Notes: generated by a model not told the origin, from the sequence alone. Positions 43,740-53,045 are shown, numbered from the stretch's first letter. The stretch: 64,000 nucleotides of DNA from Paraburkholderia aspalathi (GCF_900116445.1 NZ_FPBH01000022.1:62001-126000), one strand, 5' to 3'. Program-made: numbers and translations.

Positions 43740-43871
43740 TGGTGCCGAACACACCGATCCGCGAGATGACGAACGAACTCTAGCACCCAGTATTGTTTAA
43801 TGCAAGGTACTGTTTTATGCACAGGACACCCCCGCTCACCGGAGCGACCGTCCGATCATTCGCTCCATTAA

Positions 43872-43929
43872 TACAAAGGATTAGAAATGAGACTTTTACT
43901 TATTGTTTTTGGCTTCCGATAAAGGCACC
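43872..43929 (+). promoter_or_regulatory. Shared promoter element, copy A
   Basis: AGGATTAGAA, a nearby AGACTT, a TTTTTG run and CCGATAAAGGCA (43916-43927) form an AT-rich block 65 to 120 bases before the MHS transporter start. Similar blocks precede the genes at 48979 and 51233. Confidence 0.55.
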
Positions 43930-43990
43930 AGGCCATGCGCGCAATGGCTGCGTTCATCCACTGAAACCGCCATGCCTCAAGGAGAAACCC

Positions 43991-45349
43991 ATGACGTCCT
44001 ATCGCCCTGCGGACACGCCAGCGCCACTGCCAGGAGATGGCACCCCGGCCAACATGAAAAAGATCGCGGTGGCGAGTGTGATCGGCACGACCGTCGAATG
44101 GTATGACCTGTTCGTTTTCGCCACCGCCTCGGCACTCGTCTTCAACAAGGTGTTCTTTCCCGGCTTTGTCCCGTTGGTCGGCACCTTGCTGGCGTTCGGC
44201 ACGTTCGCCTCCGCCTACCTCGCGCGTATTGTCGGGGCCGCCCTGTTCGGCCATTTCGGCGACCGCCTCGGGCGCAAGGCGATGCTGCTGGTCTCGCTCA
44301 TCATCATGGGCATCGCGACGTTCTCGATTGGGCTGCTGCCGAACTACGCGTCGATTGGCATCTGGGCGCCCATTCTGCTGCTCACCTTGCGTGTCATTCA
44401 GGGACTCGCGCTCGGCGGCGAATGGGGCGGCGCCGTGCTGATGGCGGTGGAACACGCACCGGCCGGCAAGCGTGGACTGTATGGCTCGTGGGTGCAGATC
44501 GGCGTGCCGGCCGGCACCCTGATCGCCAATCTGGCGTTTCTGGTCTGCAACGCCACGCTGTCAAACGACGCACTGCTCTCCTGGGGTTGGCGCATTCCGT
44601 TCCTTGCGAGCGCATTGCTCGTGGGGGTCGGGCTTTATATCCGTCTGAACACATCGGAAACCCCGTCGTTCCGCAAGATCAAGGAAGCTGACGCGCAGGT
44701 CAAGCTGCCGATCGCCGAAGTCCTCACCCGATACTGGAAGCAGGTTCTGCTCGGCGGCATCGCGACGATGTCGACGGGCACCTCGTTCAACCTGATCGTC
44801 GCTTTCGGGTTGACCTACGGAACGCAGACGCTGGGCTTCTCACGTAACGCGATGCTTTCCATCGCGCTGATTGCCTGCGCGCTTTGCATCGTGTTGTTGC
44901 CGGCCTTCGGCAAGCTATCCGACGTCGTGGGCCGCAAGCCGGTGATCATCGGCGGCATCGTCGCCGAGGCCCTGCTCGCTTTTCCGCTTTTCTGGCTGCT
45001 GGATACGCGCGAGTTTCCGTTCGCGCTGCTCGGCTATCTGCTGATGATGACCGCCTTCGCCGCAAACTATGGACCCATCGCCACCTTCCTCGCGGAGTTG
45101 TTCGGCACCGAGGTTCGCTACTCCGGTCTATCGGTGAGCTATATGTTGTCCGGACTGCTCGGCAGTGCGGCCACGCCCATTGTCACCACCGCGCTGTTGT
45201 CCGCGACAGGCCGCGGTTCGTCGGTGGCGTGGTACATGATGGGCTCGGCTGCTGTTTCGGTACTCGCGCTCGTGCTGCTCGCGGAAACGCTTCGCCGCGA
45301 TATCTCGTCTGCGGCGCGCACCAATGCCGCCACCGCGAGCCTTTCGTGA
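43991..45349 (+). CDS. MHS-family MFS transporter (metabolite:proton symporter)
   Basis: A 452-residue MFS protein with the MHS signature GTTVEWYDLFVFATAS, the loop motif GHFGDRLGRKAML and GLALGGEWGGAVLMAVEHAP. The family carries small carboxylates, osmolytes and aromatic acids. AGGAG before ATG 43991 supports the start. It heads a plus operon with the RraA-like gene, class II aldolase and dehydrogenase genes. Confidence 0.88.
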   Translation: MTSYRPADTPAPLPGDGTPANMKKIAVASVIGTTVEWYDLFVFATASALVFNKVFFPGFVPLVGTLLAFGTFASAYLARIVGAALFGHFGDRLGRKAMLLVSLIIMGIATFSIGLLPNYASIGIWAPILLLTLRVIQGLALGGEWGGAVLMAVEHAPAGKRGLYGSWVQIGVPAGTLIANLAFLVCNATLSNDALLSWGWRIPFLASALLVGVGLYIRLNTSETPSFRKIKEADAQVKLPIAEVLTRYWKQVLLGGIATMSTGTSFNLIVAFGLTYGTQTLGFSRNAMLSIALIACALCIVLLPAFGKLSDVVGRKPVIIGGIVAEALLAFPLFWLLDTREFPFALLGYLLMMTAFAANYGPIATFLAELFGTEVRYSGLSVSYMLSGLLGSAATPIVTTALLSATGRGSSVAWYMMGSAAVSVLALVLLAETLRRDISSAARTNAATASLS

Positions 45350-45358
45350 AGGCCTGAA

Positions 45359-46012
45359 ATGAAAACGGAAAATGCCGCTCTGATGCAAGCCACGCCAGAC
45401 TCATCCTTACTGCGCAGCCTCGAATCCGTCAGTTTCCCGACGCTAGGGCACTTCATGGAAGACGGCTTCGCGGACCATCATCTTCGCGCGATGGTCCCCA
45501 ACGTGAAGGTGATCGGGCGCGCGGTAACGCTCAAGCTGCTGTCGCCCGACGCCATTCCCGTGAACCGCGCCCTCTCGCAACTCAAACCCGGTGACGTGCT
45601 GGTGATCGACATGAGCGGCAACCATACGCATGCACCGGTCGGAGCGGTCACGGCATGCGCCGCGCTCAACGCCGGCGCGAGGGGTGTTATCGTCGACGGC
45701 GTGGTGACCGATCTCCTCGAATTACGCAGCACGGGGCTGCCGGTGTTCGCGCGCGGAACGTCGTTGCTCACGACCAAAAAGCGCGACACGATGTCGAGCC
45801 TGTTTAACGAGCCGGTGATATGCGGCGGGGTCGTGGTGCGCCCAGGCGACATCGTGCTGGCCGACGACAACGGTGTACTGTTCGCCGAAGCACCGGCCCT
45901 CGCCGCCGTGATCGATATGGCGCAGGCTTCCGACCGAGCGGAGCCCGCGATACTGGCTCGCCTCAATGACAAAGCGCCGCTTCAGGAGGTCCTGCAGTGC
46001 GTCATGCCGTAA
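45359..46012 (+). CDS. RraA-like protein (possible oxaloacetate/hydroxy-oxoacid aldolase)
   Basis: A 217-residue RraA-fold protein with GRAVTLKLLSPDAIP, GDVLVIDMSGN, and the core GAVTACAALNAGARGVIVDGVVTD. The Gly-x-Arg-x-x-Asp-type metal site is altered to VDGVVTD. Members cleave 4-hydroxy-4-methyl-2-oxoglutarate or decarboxylate oxaloacetate; others inhibit RNase E. Among catabolic genes an aldolase or decarboxylase role is likelier than RNase control. It starts 9 bases after the transporter stop. Confidence 0.75.
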   Translation: MKTENAALMQATPDSSLLRSLESVSFPTLGHFMEDGFADHHLRAMVPNVKVIGRAVTLKLLSPDAIPVNRALSQLKPGDVLVIDMSGNHTHAPVGAVTACAALNAGARGVIVDGVVTDLLELRSTGLPVFARGTSLLTTKKRDTMSSLFNEPVICGGVVVRPGDIVLADDNGVLFAEAPALAAVIDMAQASDRAEPAILARLNDKAPLQEVLQCVMP

Positions 46013-46122
46013 AGTATTCACGCGGCTAATAATCTGCATTAGAACAATGAAGTTGACGGACACTGACGCGCTAACGAACACTACGCGCACTACAGCACGT
46101 GAGAACCTGGGAGTCTTCTGAA

Positions 46123-46926
46123 ATGCAATCCACGCCCACATCCGATCACATGAGCGACAAACTGACGCCGATCGGTACCGAACAGCAGGTACGGGAGGAA
46201 CTGGCGGCGCTCTACCGGCTAGCCGCTCACTTCCGCATGACCGACATGATCGACACGCACATCACGGCGCGCCTGCCCAACTCGCCGGGCGAGCCGGCGG
46301 CCTTTTTGATCAACCGCTACGGCGTGCTGTTTCACGAAATGCGCGCGTCGGACCTCGTGAAGATCGATCATCTCGGCAATGTCATCGATGAGCGGGCGCA
46401 CAGCGACCCTGCGTTGTTTCGTGTGAACGCCGCGGGATTCACGATTCATTCGGCCATCCACGCGGCACGCGACGATCTGCATTTCGTGATCCATACGCAC
46501 ACCGCCGCCGGAACAGCCGTATCGGCACAGGAGCAGGGACTGCTGCCGATCAGTCAGCATGCGTTGAAGTTCTACGGCAAGCTCGCTTACCACGATTACG
46601 AGGGCATCGCGCTCGAACTCGGCGAGCGCGAGCGTCTGGTGCGCGACCTCGGTTCCTGCAAGGCGATGATCCTGCGCAATCATGGCTTGCTTGCGGCCGG
46701 CTCCACGGCAGCCGAAGCGTTCCACGAAATCTATTTCCTCGAGCGAGCCTGTCAGGCGCAAATCCAGGCGCTGGCCGGTGGCAGCGCGCTGCGCATCCCG
46801 CCGCGCGAAGTGTGCGAGTTGACCGCGAGCCAGTTCGCTCGCGACGACTCCGCGGGAATTTCCGAGTTGGCGTGGCGCGCGGCGTTACGGTTGATCGACG
46901 ACCCGAAATCCGACTACCGCAACTAG
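46123..46926 (+). CDS. Class II aldolase/adducin family protein
   Basis: A 267-residue protein. The metal-binding histidines occur in VIHTHTAAG and in the late LRNHGLLAAGST block, and the activating acid in the fold is conserved. Family members split or decarboxylate phosphorylated or free hydroxy-oxoacids. GGGAG 9 bases before ATG 46123 supports the start; ATG 46150 is possible. The product is unassigned; in this operon it probably acts on the same substrate chain as the neighbouring dehydrogenase. Confidence 0.82.
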   Translation: MQSTPTSDHMSDKLTPIGTEQQVREELAALYRLAAHFRMTDMIDTHITARLPNSPGEPAAFLINRYGVLFHEMRASDLVKIDHLGNVIDERAHSDPALFRVNAAGFTIHSAIHAARDDLHFVIHTHTAAGTAVSAQEQGLLPISQHALKFYGKLAYHDYEGIALELGERERLVRDLGSCKAMILRNHGLLAAGSTAAEAFHEIYFLERACQAQIQALAGGSALRIPPREVCELTASQFARDDSAGISELAWRAALRLIDDPKSDYRN

Positions 46927-46948
46927 GCCCGTTCTCCGATTCGATGCA

Positions 46949-47875
46949 ATGACCAAATTAGTTCTGATGAGCCGTGACTTCGACATGTCACACCTGGTGC
47001 AGCCGATTCTGCGCGCCGCCCCTGAATTCGATGTCGTGATGCACGGCGAGCGGTCCAGCGGCGATGCCGATATCGCCGTGTGCTGGAACCCGCCGGCCGG
47101 CGCGCTGGCGGAGTTGCCAAAACTACGGCTCGTGCATAGCATCGCTGCGGGTGTGGACAACATTCTGTCCGACCCTGCCCTGCCCGCCGTGCCGCTGTGC
47201 CGGGTCGTCGATCCGCAACACGCACGCGGAATGAGCGAATTCGTCACGTGGGGGGTGCTGCACTTTCATCGTCAACTCGACCGTGTGCTGGCCAATCAGC
47301 GTCTTAACCGCTGGTTCCGCGACGATCAGCGCGATGCTTCCGAATGCGCCGTCGGCATCATGGGACTGGGAGAAATCGGCAGCCGCGTCGCGACGGATTT
47401 GCGGCGCTTCGGCTTTGCAGTACGCGGCTGGGCGCGCAAGCCCCGCGAACTGCCGGGCGTGACGACCTTCGCCGGTCCGCAGGAATTCAAGCCATTCCTT
47501 CAGGGGACAGACATCCTCGTGTGTCTCCTGCCGCTCACGCACGAAACCCGCTGGATTCTCAACGCGAACACGTTCGAGCACTTGCGGCCTGGCGCAAAGC
47601 TGATTCACGTCGGTCGTGGTGAACATCTGGTGCCTGCGGACCTGATCGCGGCGCTGACGAGTGGGCAGATTGGCGGTGCAATCGTCGACGTGTTTCCGAC
47701 CGAGCCGTTACCCCCCGAAGATCATTTATGGCGCGCGCCCAATCTGATCGTGACGCCGCATATGGCGTCGGTGGCAAGCTCGGACACGATCGCCACGCAG
47801 GTGGCGCACAACGCACGCAGGCTGATCCGCGGCGAACCGCTGCACAACGTGGTTGACGTGACTCGCGGCTACTAG
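46949..47875 (+). CDS. D-isomer-specific 2-hydroxyacid dehydrogenase (GhrA-like)
   Basis: A 308-residue NAD(P)-dependent dehydrogenase. It has the IMGLGEIGSRVATDLRRFGF Rossmann motif, the catalytic Arg in HVGRGEHLV, the Glu in DVFPTEPLP and the His in TPHMAS. GhrA-type enzymes reduce glyoxylate or hydroxypyruvate. Its stop and that of the convergent LysR gene share the palindrome CTAG (47872-47875), so there is no intergenic space. Confidence 0.88.
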   Translation: MTKLVLMSRDFDMSHLVQPILRAAPEFDVVMHGERSSGDADIAVCWNPPAGALAELPKLRLVHSIAAGVDNILSDPALPAVPLCRVVDPQHARGMSEFVTWGVLHFHRQLDRVLANQRLNRWFRDDQRDASECAVGIMGLGEIGSRVATDLRRFGFAVRGWARKPRELPGVTTFAGPQEFKPFLQGTDILVCLLPLTHETRWILNANTFEHLRPGAKLIHVGRGEHLVPADLIAALTSGQIGGAIVDVFPTEPLPPEDHLWRAPNLIVTPHMASVASSDTIATQVAHNARRLIRGEPLHNVVDVTRGY

Positions 47876-48861
47876 GCGTGAGGCTCGAGGCCGGCACCTT
47901 CCGCCTGACCGTCGATGAACACATTCAGCGCGTCGATAAACGCAGCCTCAGCGGCGCTCAGCTTGCGGTCCTGTGACCACAGCATATAGATATCGAGGTC
48001 AGCCACGCCTTCATCCGGCGGCAGCCGCTGAAGGCGGCCTTGAGCGATATCGTCGCGCACGACGTGTTCCGGCAGGCAGCCGATGCCGAAGCCCGCAAAA
48101 ATGAAGCGCCTCACCTCGGTCATGCTCGACGATGAGCCGACCACGCGCCCCGTGAAGCCCATCTCGTCACGAAAGAACGTGAGTGGCGACAGGTGGTCGC
48201 CTACTTTGTCGCCCGTGAAGGAGACGAACTTCTCGCCGGCGAGATCGGCGACCCGAAGATCGTCGCGCCCAAAGAGCGGATGATGACGTCCGCAGAAAAG
48301 TGCATACCGTTGACGCAGAAACACGCGGCTGTCGACTCGTTTGGGTAACGCGCGCCGCGGCGTCAGTCCGAGTGTTGCGGACTTTTGCTGGAGACTGTTC
48401 ACCACATCGGCGCTGCGCATTTCCTGGCTTTCGAGCTCGATACGCGGATACGTGCGATGGAACTCGGCGAGAAACGTGTCGTAGGCCGGAAAATCGATTC
48501 CGCTGACGGTACTCACGCGCACCATGCCGGAGATATCGTGTTCGCGATCCACCTCGGCCAGCGACAGCCGCGAGATCGTGCCGTACACGTCTTCGGCAAT
48601 CTGCTTCACTTCGATACCGGCCTGCGTGACCTCGATACGCGGACCGTGGCGATCCACGAGGCGCAGCCCCAACTGCTCCTCCAACCGGCGCAGCGCCTGG
48701 CTCACGGCGGGCTGCGTCAGGTGCAGCTTCGTCGCTGCACGACTCACGCTGCCTTCTTTCGCAATGGCAAGAAAAGTACGCAGCAGGTTCCAGTCAAGGC
48801 GGTCGTTCAGATAAGTGTCCGGGCGGTCTTTGCTCACGATGAGCCTCACTGGTTTCATCAT
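47872..48861 (-). CDS. LysR-family transcriptional regulator
   Basis: A 329-residue LTTR. The N-terminal winged helix reads LLRTFLAIAKEGSVSRAATKLHLTQPAVSQALRRLEEQ; the co-inducer-binding domain follows. It is divergent from the M20 amidohydrolase gene and convergent with the dehydrogenase, in the middle of the cluster, so it probably controls all three transcription units with the shared element. The start may be ATG 48861, 48858 or a downstream GTG. Confidence 0.88.
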   Translation of the reverse strand: MMKPVRLIVSKDRPDTYLNDRLDWNLLRTFLAIAKEGSVSRAATKLHLTQPAVSQALRRLEEQLGLRLVDRHGPRIEVTQAGIEVKQIAEDVYGTISRLSLAEVDREHDISGMVRVSTVSGIDFPAYDTFLAEFHRTYPRIELESQEMRSADVVNSLQQKSATLGLTPRRALPKRVDSRVFLRQRYALFCGRHHPLFGRDDLRVADLAGEKFVSFTGDKVGDHLSPLTFFRDEMGFTGRVVGSSSSMTEVRRFIFAGFGIGCLPEHVVRDDIAQGRLQRLPPDEGVADLDIYMLWSQDRKLSAAEAAFIDALNVFIDGQAEGAGLEPHA

Positions 48862-48870
48862 CCGCCAAAA

Positions 48871-48931
48871 TTATACTTAGGATTAGAATTAGAAATTAGA
48901 CTTATCATTTTTGATTACGGATAAAGGCATC
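48871..48931 (+). promoter_or_regulatory. Shared promoter element, copy B
   Basis: AGGATTAGAA at the left, AATTAGACTT, TTTTTG and GATAAAGGCA (48920-48929) repeat the pattern of copy A within the divergent lysR/amidohydrolase gap. ATTAGAATTAGAAATTAG is a run of near-repeats where a LysR protein could bind. Confidence 0.55.
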
Positions 48932-48978
48932 ACGACGAACCCGACGCGGTCAGTACGCCGCGACTTCAGGAGTGTGTG

Positions 48979-50211
48979 ATGCTAAAGCTCAATGGTGAGC
49001 GGCTCTGGACGAGCCTGATGAACATGGCCGCTGTGGGCGCCACGGCAGGCGGTGGCGTGCGGCGCCTCGCATTGACCGAACAGGACGCGGCAGGCCGGGC
49101 GCTTTTCTCGCAGTGGTGTGTCGACGCGGGGCTGACGTTATCCGTCGACCAGGTCGGCAATCTTTTCGCGCGACGCGCCGGCAAACGGAACGACGCCGCG
49201 CCCGTAGCAAGCGGGAGCCACCTCGACACCCAGCCCGAGGGCGGCCGCTTCGACGGGGTCTATGGCGTGCTCGCCGCGCTCGAAGTCGTCCGCACGCTGA
49301 ACGATGCGAACATTCAAACCGACAAGCCCATCGAAATCGTCGTGTGGACCAACGAGGAAGGCGCGCGCTTCACGCCGGCCATGCTCGGTTCAGCAGCCTT
49401 CACAGGCGTCATGCCGCTCGCCCAGGCGTTGAACACGTGCGACGCTGCAGGGACATCGGTCGAGCAGGCATTGCAAGCAACCGGCTATGCCGGCACGCGC
49501 GCCGTGCCCGGCATCGTCTTCGACGCCTACTTCGAAGCGCATATCGAACAGGGTCCGGTGCTCGAGGAAAGCGGCGTGCCGATCGGCGTCGTCACGGGCG
49601 GCCAGGCGATTCGCTGGCTCGATGTGCGCGTGCGTGGCCAGGCCGCGCACGCAGGCACGACCCCGATGCAGTACCGCCGCGATGCGCTATTCGCGAGCGC
49701 GGAAATGGCGGCGGAACTGGAGAGCATCGCGGCAGATTTCTTTCCACAGGGTCTCGCCACCATCGGCGAACTGCACATACGCAATGCGTCGCGCAATACG
49801 ATCGCGGCGGACCTGTCGTTCACGGTGGATCTGCGCCATCCCGACGATGCGATGATCGAAAAAATGGAAGCCGCGCTGCGCGAGCGCTTCGATGCCGTCG
49901 CCAGAAGACGGCGCCTGACTGTCGAAGTGGGGCAGCATTGGGTCAGTCCTGCTACGCCGTTCGATCCTCACTGCATTGCGGCTGTCAGCAACGCAGTAGA
50001 GACGCTCGACTATCCACATCAACGTATCGTCAGCGGTGCCGGACATGACGCGATCCATCTCGCGAAACACTGTCCGACCGCGATGATTTTCATCCCCTGC
50101 GTCGATGGCCTGAGCCATAACGAAGCCGAAGACGCTTTGCCGGCAGACGTCACGCGTGGCACGGATGTGCTGCTTCACGCGATGCTGGCCCGCGCTGGGC
50201 AGGCCGTATGA
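48979..50211 (+). CDS. M20-family amidohydrolase (N-carbamoyl-L-amino acid hydrolase/allantoate amidohydrolase-like)
   Basis: A 410-residue hydantoinase/carbamoylase-family metallohydrolase. Metal ligands are visible as His81 (GSHLD), Asp92 (GGRFDGVYG) and Glu126/127 (TNEEGARF), and the dimerisation-domain motif AAHAGTTPM and late HDAIH are present. Such enzymes cleave N-carbamoyl amino acids, allantoate or ureidoglycolate-type compounds, releasing ammonia and CO2. CAGGAG 6 bases before ATG 48979 fixes the start. The stop overlaps the next start as ATGA. Confidence 0.87.
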   Translation: MLKLNGERLWTSLMNMAAVGATAGGGVRRLALTEQDAAGRALFSQWCVDAGLTLSVDQVGNLFARRAGKRNDAAPVASGSHLDTQPEGGRFDGVYGVLAALEVVRTLNDANIQTDKPIEIVVWTNEEGARFTPAMLGSAAFTGVMPLAQALNTCDAAGTSVEQALQATGYAGTRAVPGIVFDAYFEAHIEQGPVLEESGVPIGVVTGGQAIRWLDVRVRGQAAHAGTTPMQYRRDALFASAEMAAELESIAADFFPQGLATIGELHIRNASRNTIAADLSFTVDLRHPDDAMIEKMEAALRERFDAVARRRRLTVEVGQHWVSPATPFDPHCIAAVSNAVETLDYPHQRIVSGAGHDAIHLAKHCPTAMIFIPCVDGLSHNEAEDALPADVTRGTDVLLHAMLARAGQAV

Positions 50212-51110
50212 ACGCGCATCAAACGCCTCGTCCACCCGGCATCCGGCGCACATGGCTCTTTGTACCCGGCAACCATGCCGAAGCCCACGCGGTCGCGCTG
50301 CAAAGCGGTGCAGATGCAATCGTCGCCGATCTCGAAGAGATGACTTCGCCGCAAGACCGGCCGCAGGCACGCGAGCGCATCGTCACGCTATTGCGCGAGG
50401 CGGCTCGCGCCGGCACGGTCGGCTCGGTACGGATCAACAAACTGGAGCATGACGGCCATGCCGATCTCGAAGGCGTCATGTCCGGCACCCCACGGGCGAT
50501 TTTTCTGCCACACGCGGAGAGCGCGGCTCAACTGGCCGCGCTCGACGATGCGCTGGCCGTCATCGAGCGCAAGCTGGGCATTCCGGCGGGCTCGACGGAG
50601 GTGGTTCCAGTTATCGAATCCGCAAAGGGTCTGGTCAATCTGGGAGCGCTACTTCAGGTGGGTGCACGGATGAAGTGCTGCATGCTGGCGGTCGAAGACC
50701 TGGCGGCGAATCTCGGCGCGCGCCGCACGCCGGGCGGTCACGAACTGCTTTACGCACGCAGCCGCTTTCTGATCGAGTGTATTGCCGCCGGCTGCGTGCC
50801 GATCGATCTTCCTTGTACGTACCGGTCGGCGCAGGTGCTTGGGCAGGACCTGGACCTCTCCACGCAACTCGGATTCGCATCGAAGAGCGTCGTGTTTCCC
50901 GAACACGTGCCCGCGATTCACCGCGCGCTGACGCCGTCGGCCGAAGACGTGCGGGCAGCGCTCGCGCTCGTCGACGCACACGCAGCACAGCAGGCGAATC
51001 CATCCCCTATCGGATCGGTATGGATCGACTACCCGGAGCGCAACAATGCGCAACGGCTGATCGCGCGTGACGCGCTGCTCCGCGCCGTTGAGGAAAGCGG
51101 CAACGCATAA
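50208..51110 (+). CDS. HpcH/HpaI aldolase / citrate lyase beta-like protein
   Basis: A 300-residue CitE-like TIM-barrel protein: TWLFVPGNHAEAHAVALQSGADAIVADLEEM, VRINKLEHDG, the metal-binding Glu in PVIESAKGLVN, and AVEDLAANLG. Relatives split malyl-CoA, citramalyl-CoA or free hydroxyacids, using a divalent metal. It is translationally coupled to the amidohydrolase, so the two steps are probably sequential. Confidence 0.82.
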   Translation: MNAHQTPRPPGIRRTWLFVPGNHAEAHAVALQSGADAIVADLEEMTSPQDRPQARERIVTLLREAARAGTVGSVRINKLEHDGHADLEGVMSGTPRAIFLPHAESAAQLAALDDALAVIERKLGIPAGSTEVVPVIESAKGLVNLGALLQVGARMKCCMLAVEDLAANLGARRTPGGHELLYARSRFLIECIAAGCVPIDLPCTYRSAQVLGQDLDLSTQLGFASKSVVFPEHVPAIHRALTPSAEDVRAALALVDAHAAQQANPSPIGSVWIDYPERNNAQRLIARDALLRAVEESGNA

Positions 51111-51132
51111 GCGGGCCAAGCATTAGCCGCTT

Positions 51133-51193
51133 TGATACTGAAGATTAAAAATCCGAATTTGGCGGGCGTATTTCGGCGACCGATAAAGACAGC
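51133..51193 (+). promoter_or_regulatory. Shared promoter element, copy C
   Basis: TGATACTGAAGATTA, AAAAATC and CCGATAAAGACA (51180-51191) repeat parts of copies A and B about 40 to 100 bases before the second MHS transporter. It is the least conserved of the three. Confidence 0.45.
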
Positions 51194-51232
51194 GGTCAAG
51201 CCAACGCTGCGCGTTCAACAACAGGATTCCCC

Positions 51233-52543
51233 ATGTCCCCTTCTGAACAGACCCATCAGCCTGTGCGCGCCGCCACCGCGGCTTTTATCGGCACGGCCGT
51301 CGAGTTTTACGACTACTACACCTATGCGACGGCCGCCGCGCTCGTGCTCGGCGAGGTGTTCTTCCCGAGCAGCAATCATTTCCTCAGTACGATGGCTTCG
51401 TTCGGCACGTTCTTTGTGGGCTTCATTGCACGCCCATTGAGCGGCGCGGTGTTCGGGCATCTCGGCGACAAGCTGGGCCGCAAGAAGATGCTGCTGCTGA
51501 CCATGTTCCTGATGGGGATCGCCACCACCGGCATCGGCCTGCTGCCCGGCTATGCCAGCATCGGCATCTGGGCACCTATTTCGCTCGTGCTGTTGCGGAT
51601 TCTCCAGGGTATCGCCGTGGGCGGCGAATGGGGCGGCGCGGTACTGATGGCGAGCGAGCACGCGCCAACCGGCCGCAAGACGTTCTTCGCGTCCTTTCCG
51701 CAGATGGGCAGCCCGGCCGGACTGATTCTTTCACTCGTATCGTTCCGGCTCGTCACCTCGCTCGATCACGCAAGCTTCGTTGCCTGGGGTTGGCGCCTGC
51801 CGTTTCTGGCCAGCTTCGTGCTGCTGTTGATCGGCATGGCTATCCGTCTCGGTGTTAAGGAGTCGCCCGAGTTCGAGCAGCTTCGCAAGAATCGCGAGGT
51901 GCTGAAATCGCCAGTCAAGGAAGTGCTGCGCACCGCGTGGTATCCGATCGTCATGGCGGCGATGGCCACGACAATCGGCTCCGCCGGGTTCTTCTTCACC
52001 AATACGTTCATGATTTCGTATGTCACCGGATATCTCGGCATGTCGAAATCGTTCATTCTCGATTGCCTGTTTGTGGTCACCCTCATCCAGTTGGCGTCCC
52101 AGCCGGTTTCGGCGCTGTTGGCTCAACGGTTCGGAGAGACCCGCTTTCTGACCTGTGCTGCCCTGCTATCCATGCTCACGCCTTACCCGATGTTTCTGCT
52201 CGTCCAGACACAAAATCCGGTCGCGATCGTGACGGGTATCTCGCTCGCGGTGGTGGTGCTGTCCGCTGTCTATGCGGTCATCGCCGGTTTCATGACGCCG
52301 GCATTTCCCACGCAAGTTCGGTACTCCGGCATTTCGATCGCCTATCAACTGTGCGCGACGATCGCCGGTGGGACGACGCCTCTGATCGGTACGATGCTCG
52401 CGCAGAACTACAAGGGCGAGTGGCTGCCGCTGGCGATTTTCTTCAGCGTGCTTTCGGCGGTGTCGCTGGTTGGAATCGTGGGGCTCGGACGTTATCGCAA
52501 GGGGATACGCGCGGAGGGATCTGCGGCGGTGCTTGCTAATTAA
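51233..52543 (+). CDS. MHS-family MFS transporter
   Basis: A 436-residue metabolite:proton symporter with GTAVEFYDYYTYATAA, GHLGDKLGRKKML and GIAVGGEWGGAVLMASEHAP, and about 12 membrane segments. It is related to, but not a recent copy of, the transporter at 43991. With that gene it frames the catabolic cluster, suggesting two related substrates or uptake of a substrate and release of a product. Confidence 0.88.
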   Translation: MSPSEQTHQPVRAATAAFIGTAVEFYDYYTYATAAALVLGEVFFPSSNHFLSTMASFGTFFVGFIARPLSGAVFGHLGDKLGRKKMLLLTMFLMGIATTGIGLLPGYASIGIWAPISLVLLRILQGIAVGGEWGGAVLMASEHAPTGRKTFFASFPQMGSPAGLILSLVSFRLVTSLDHASFVAWGWRLPFLASFVLLLIGMAIRLGVKESPEFEQLRKNREVLKSPVKEVLRTAWYPIVMAAMATTIGSAGFFFTNTFMISYVTGYLGMSKSFILDCLFVVTLIQLASQPVSALLAQRFGETRFLTCAALLSMLTPYPMFLLVQTQNPVAIVTGISLAVVVLSAVYAVIAGFMTPAFPTQVRYSGISIAYQLCATIAGGTTPLIGTMLAQNYKGEWLPLAIFFSVLSAVSLVGIVGLGRYRKGIRAEGSAAVLAN

Positions 52544-52729
52544 GGCTGGCCGGGGGTGATCGGGGGAAACTATGTCGATTGGTAATTGCGGCGGCGCGGA
52601 TGGACGCAAACCGGCCGAACACGTGCGCGCTCGTGAAGCGCACGCGGGAATGCTCGAAGTGACATAATTCCCGCGTCGTTGCTTTGCAACGCGACCACTA
52701 CTTTCACGCCGCAAAACCAGGAGATTCAC

Positions 52730-53023
52730 ATGAGCAAGGGATATTGGGTGACCGCATACCGCGCGACGAAAGACCCGTCGAAACTGGCCGCGTATGCACA
52801 ACTGGCAGCGCCCGCGGTAGCAGCCGCCGGCGGCAAATTTATCGTGCGCGGCGTCGCCGAAGAAGCACACGAGCAAGGTTTGAAAGAGCGGACCGTCGTG
52901 ATCGAGTTTCCGACCTACGAGCAGGCCGTTGCCGCCTATGAGAGCGACGCCTACAAGAAAGCGCTTGAAGCACTGGGCGACGGTGTCGAACGCGATCTGC
53001 GTATCGTTCGCGGCGCCGAGTAA
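52730..53023 (+). CDS. DUF1330 family protein
   Basis: A 97-residue alpha/beta-barrel (ferredoxin-like) protein: KGYWVTAYRATKDPSKLAAYAQLA and IEFPTYEQAVAAYESDAYKKAL match DUF1330. The function is unknown; the fold resembles antibiotic-biosynthesis monooxygenase-type dimers. CAGGAG before ATG 52730 supports the start over earlier in-frame codons. Confidence 0.85.
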   Translation: MSKGYWVTAYRATKDPSKLAAYAQLAAPAVAAAGGKFIVRGVAEEAHEQGLKERTVVIEFPTYEQAVAAYESDAYKKALEALGDGVERDLRIVRGAE

Positions 53024-53045
53024 CGACGCGAAACGATGCGTGCGC

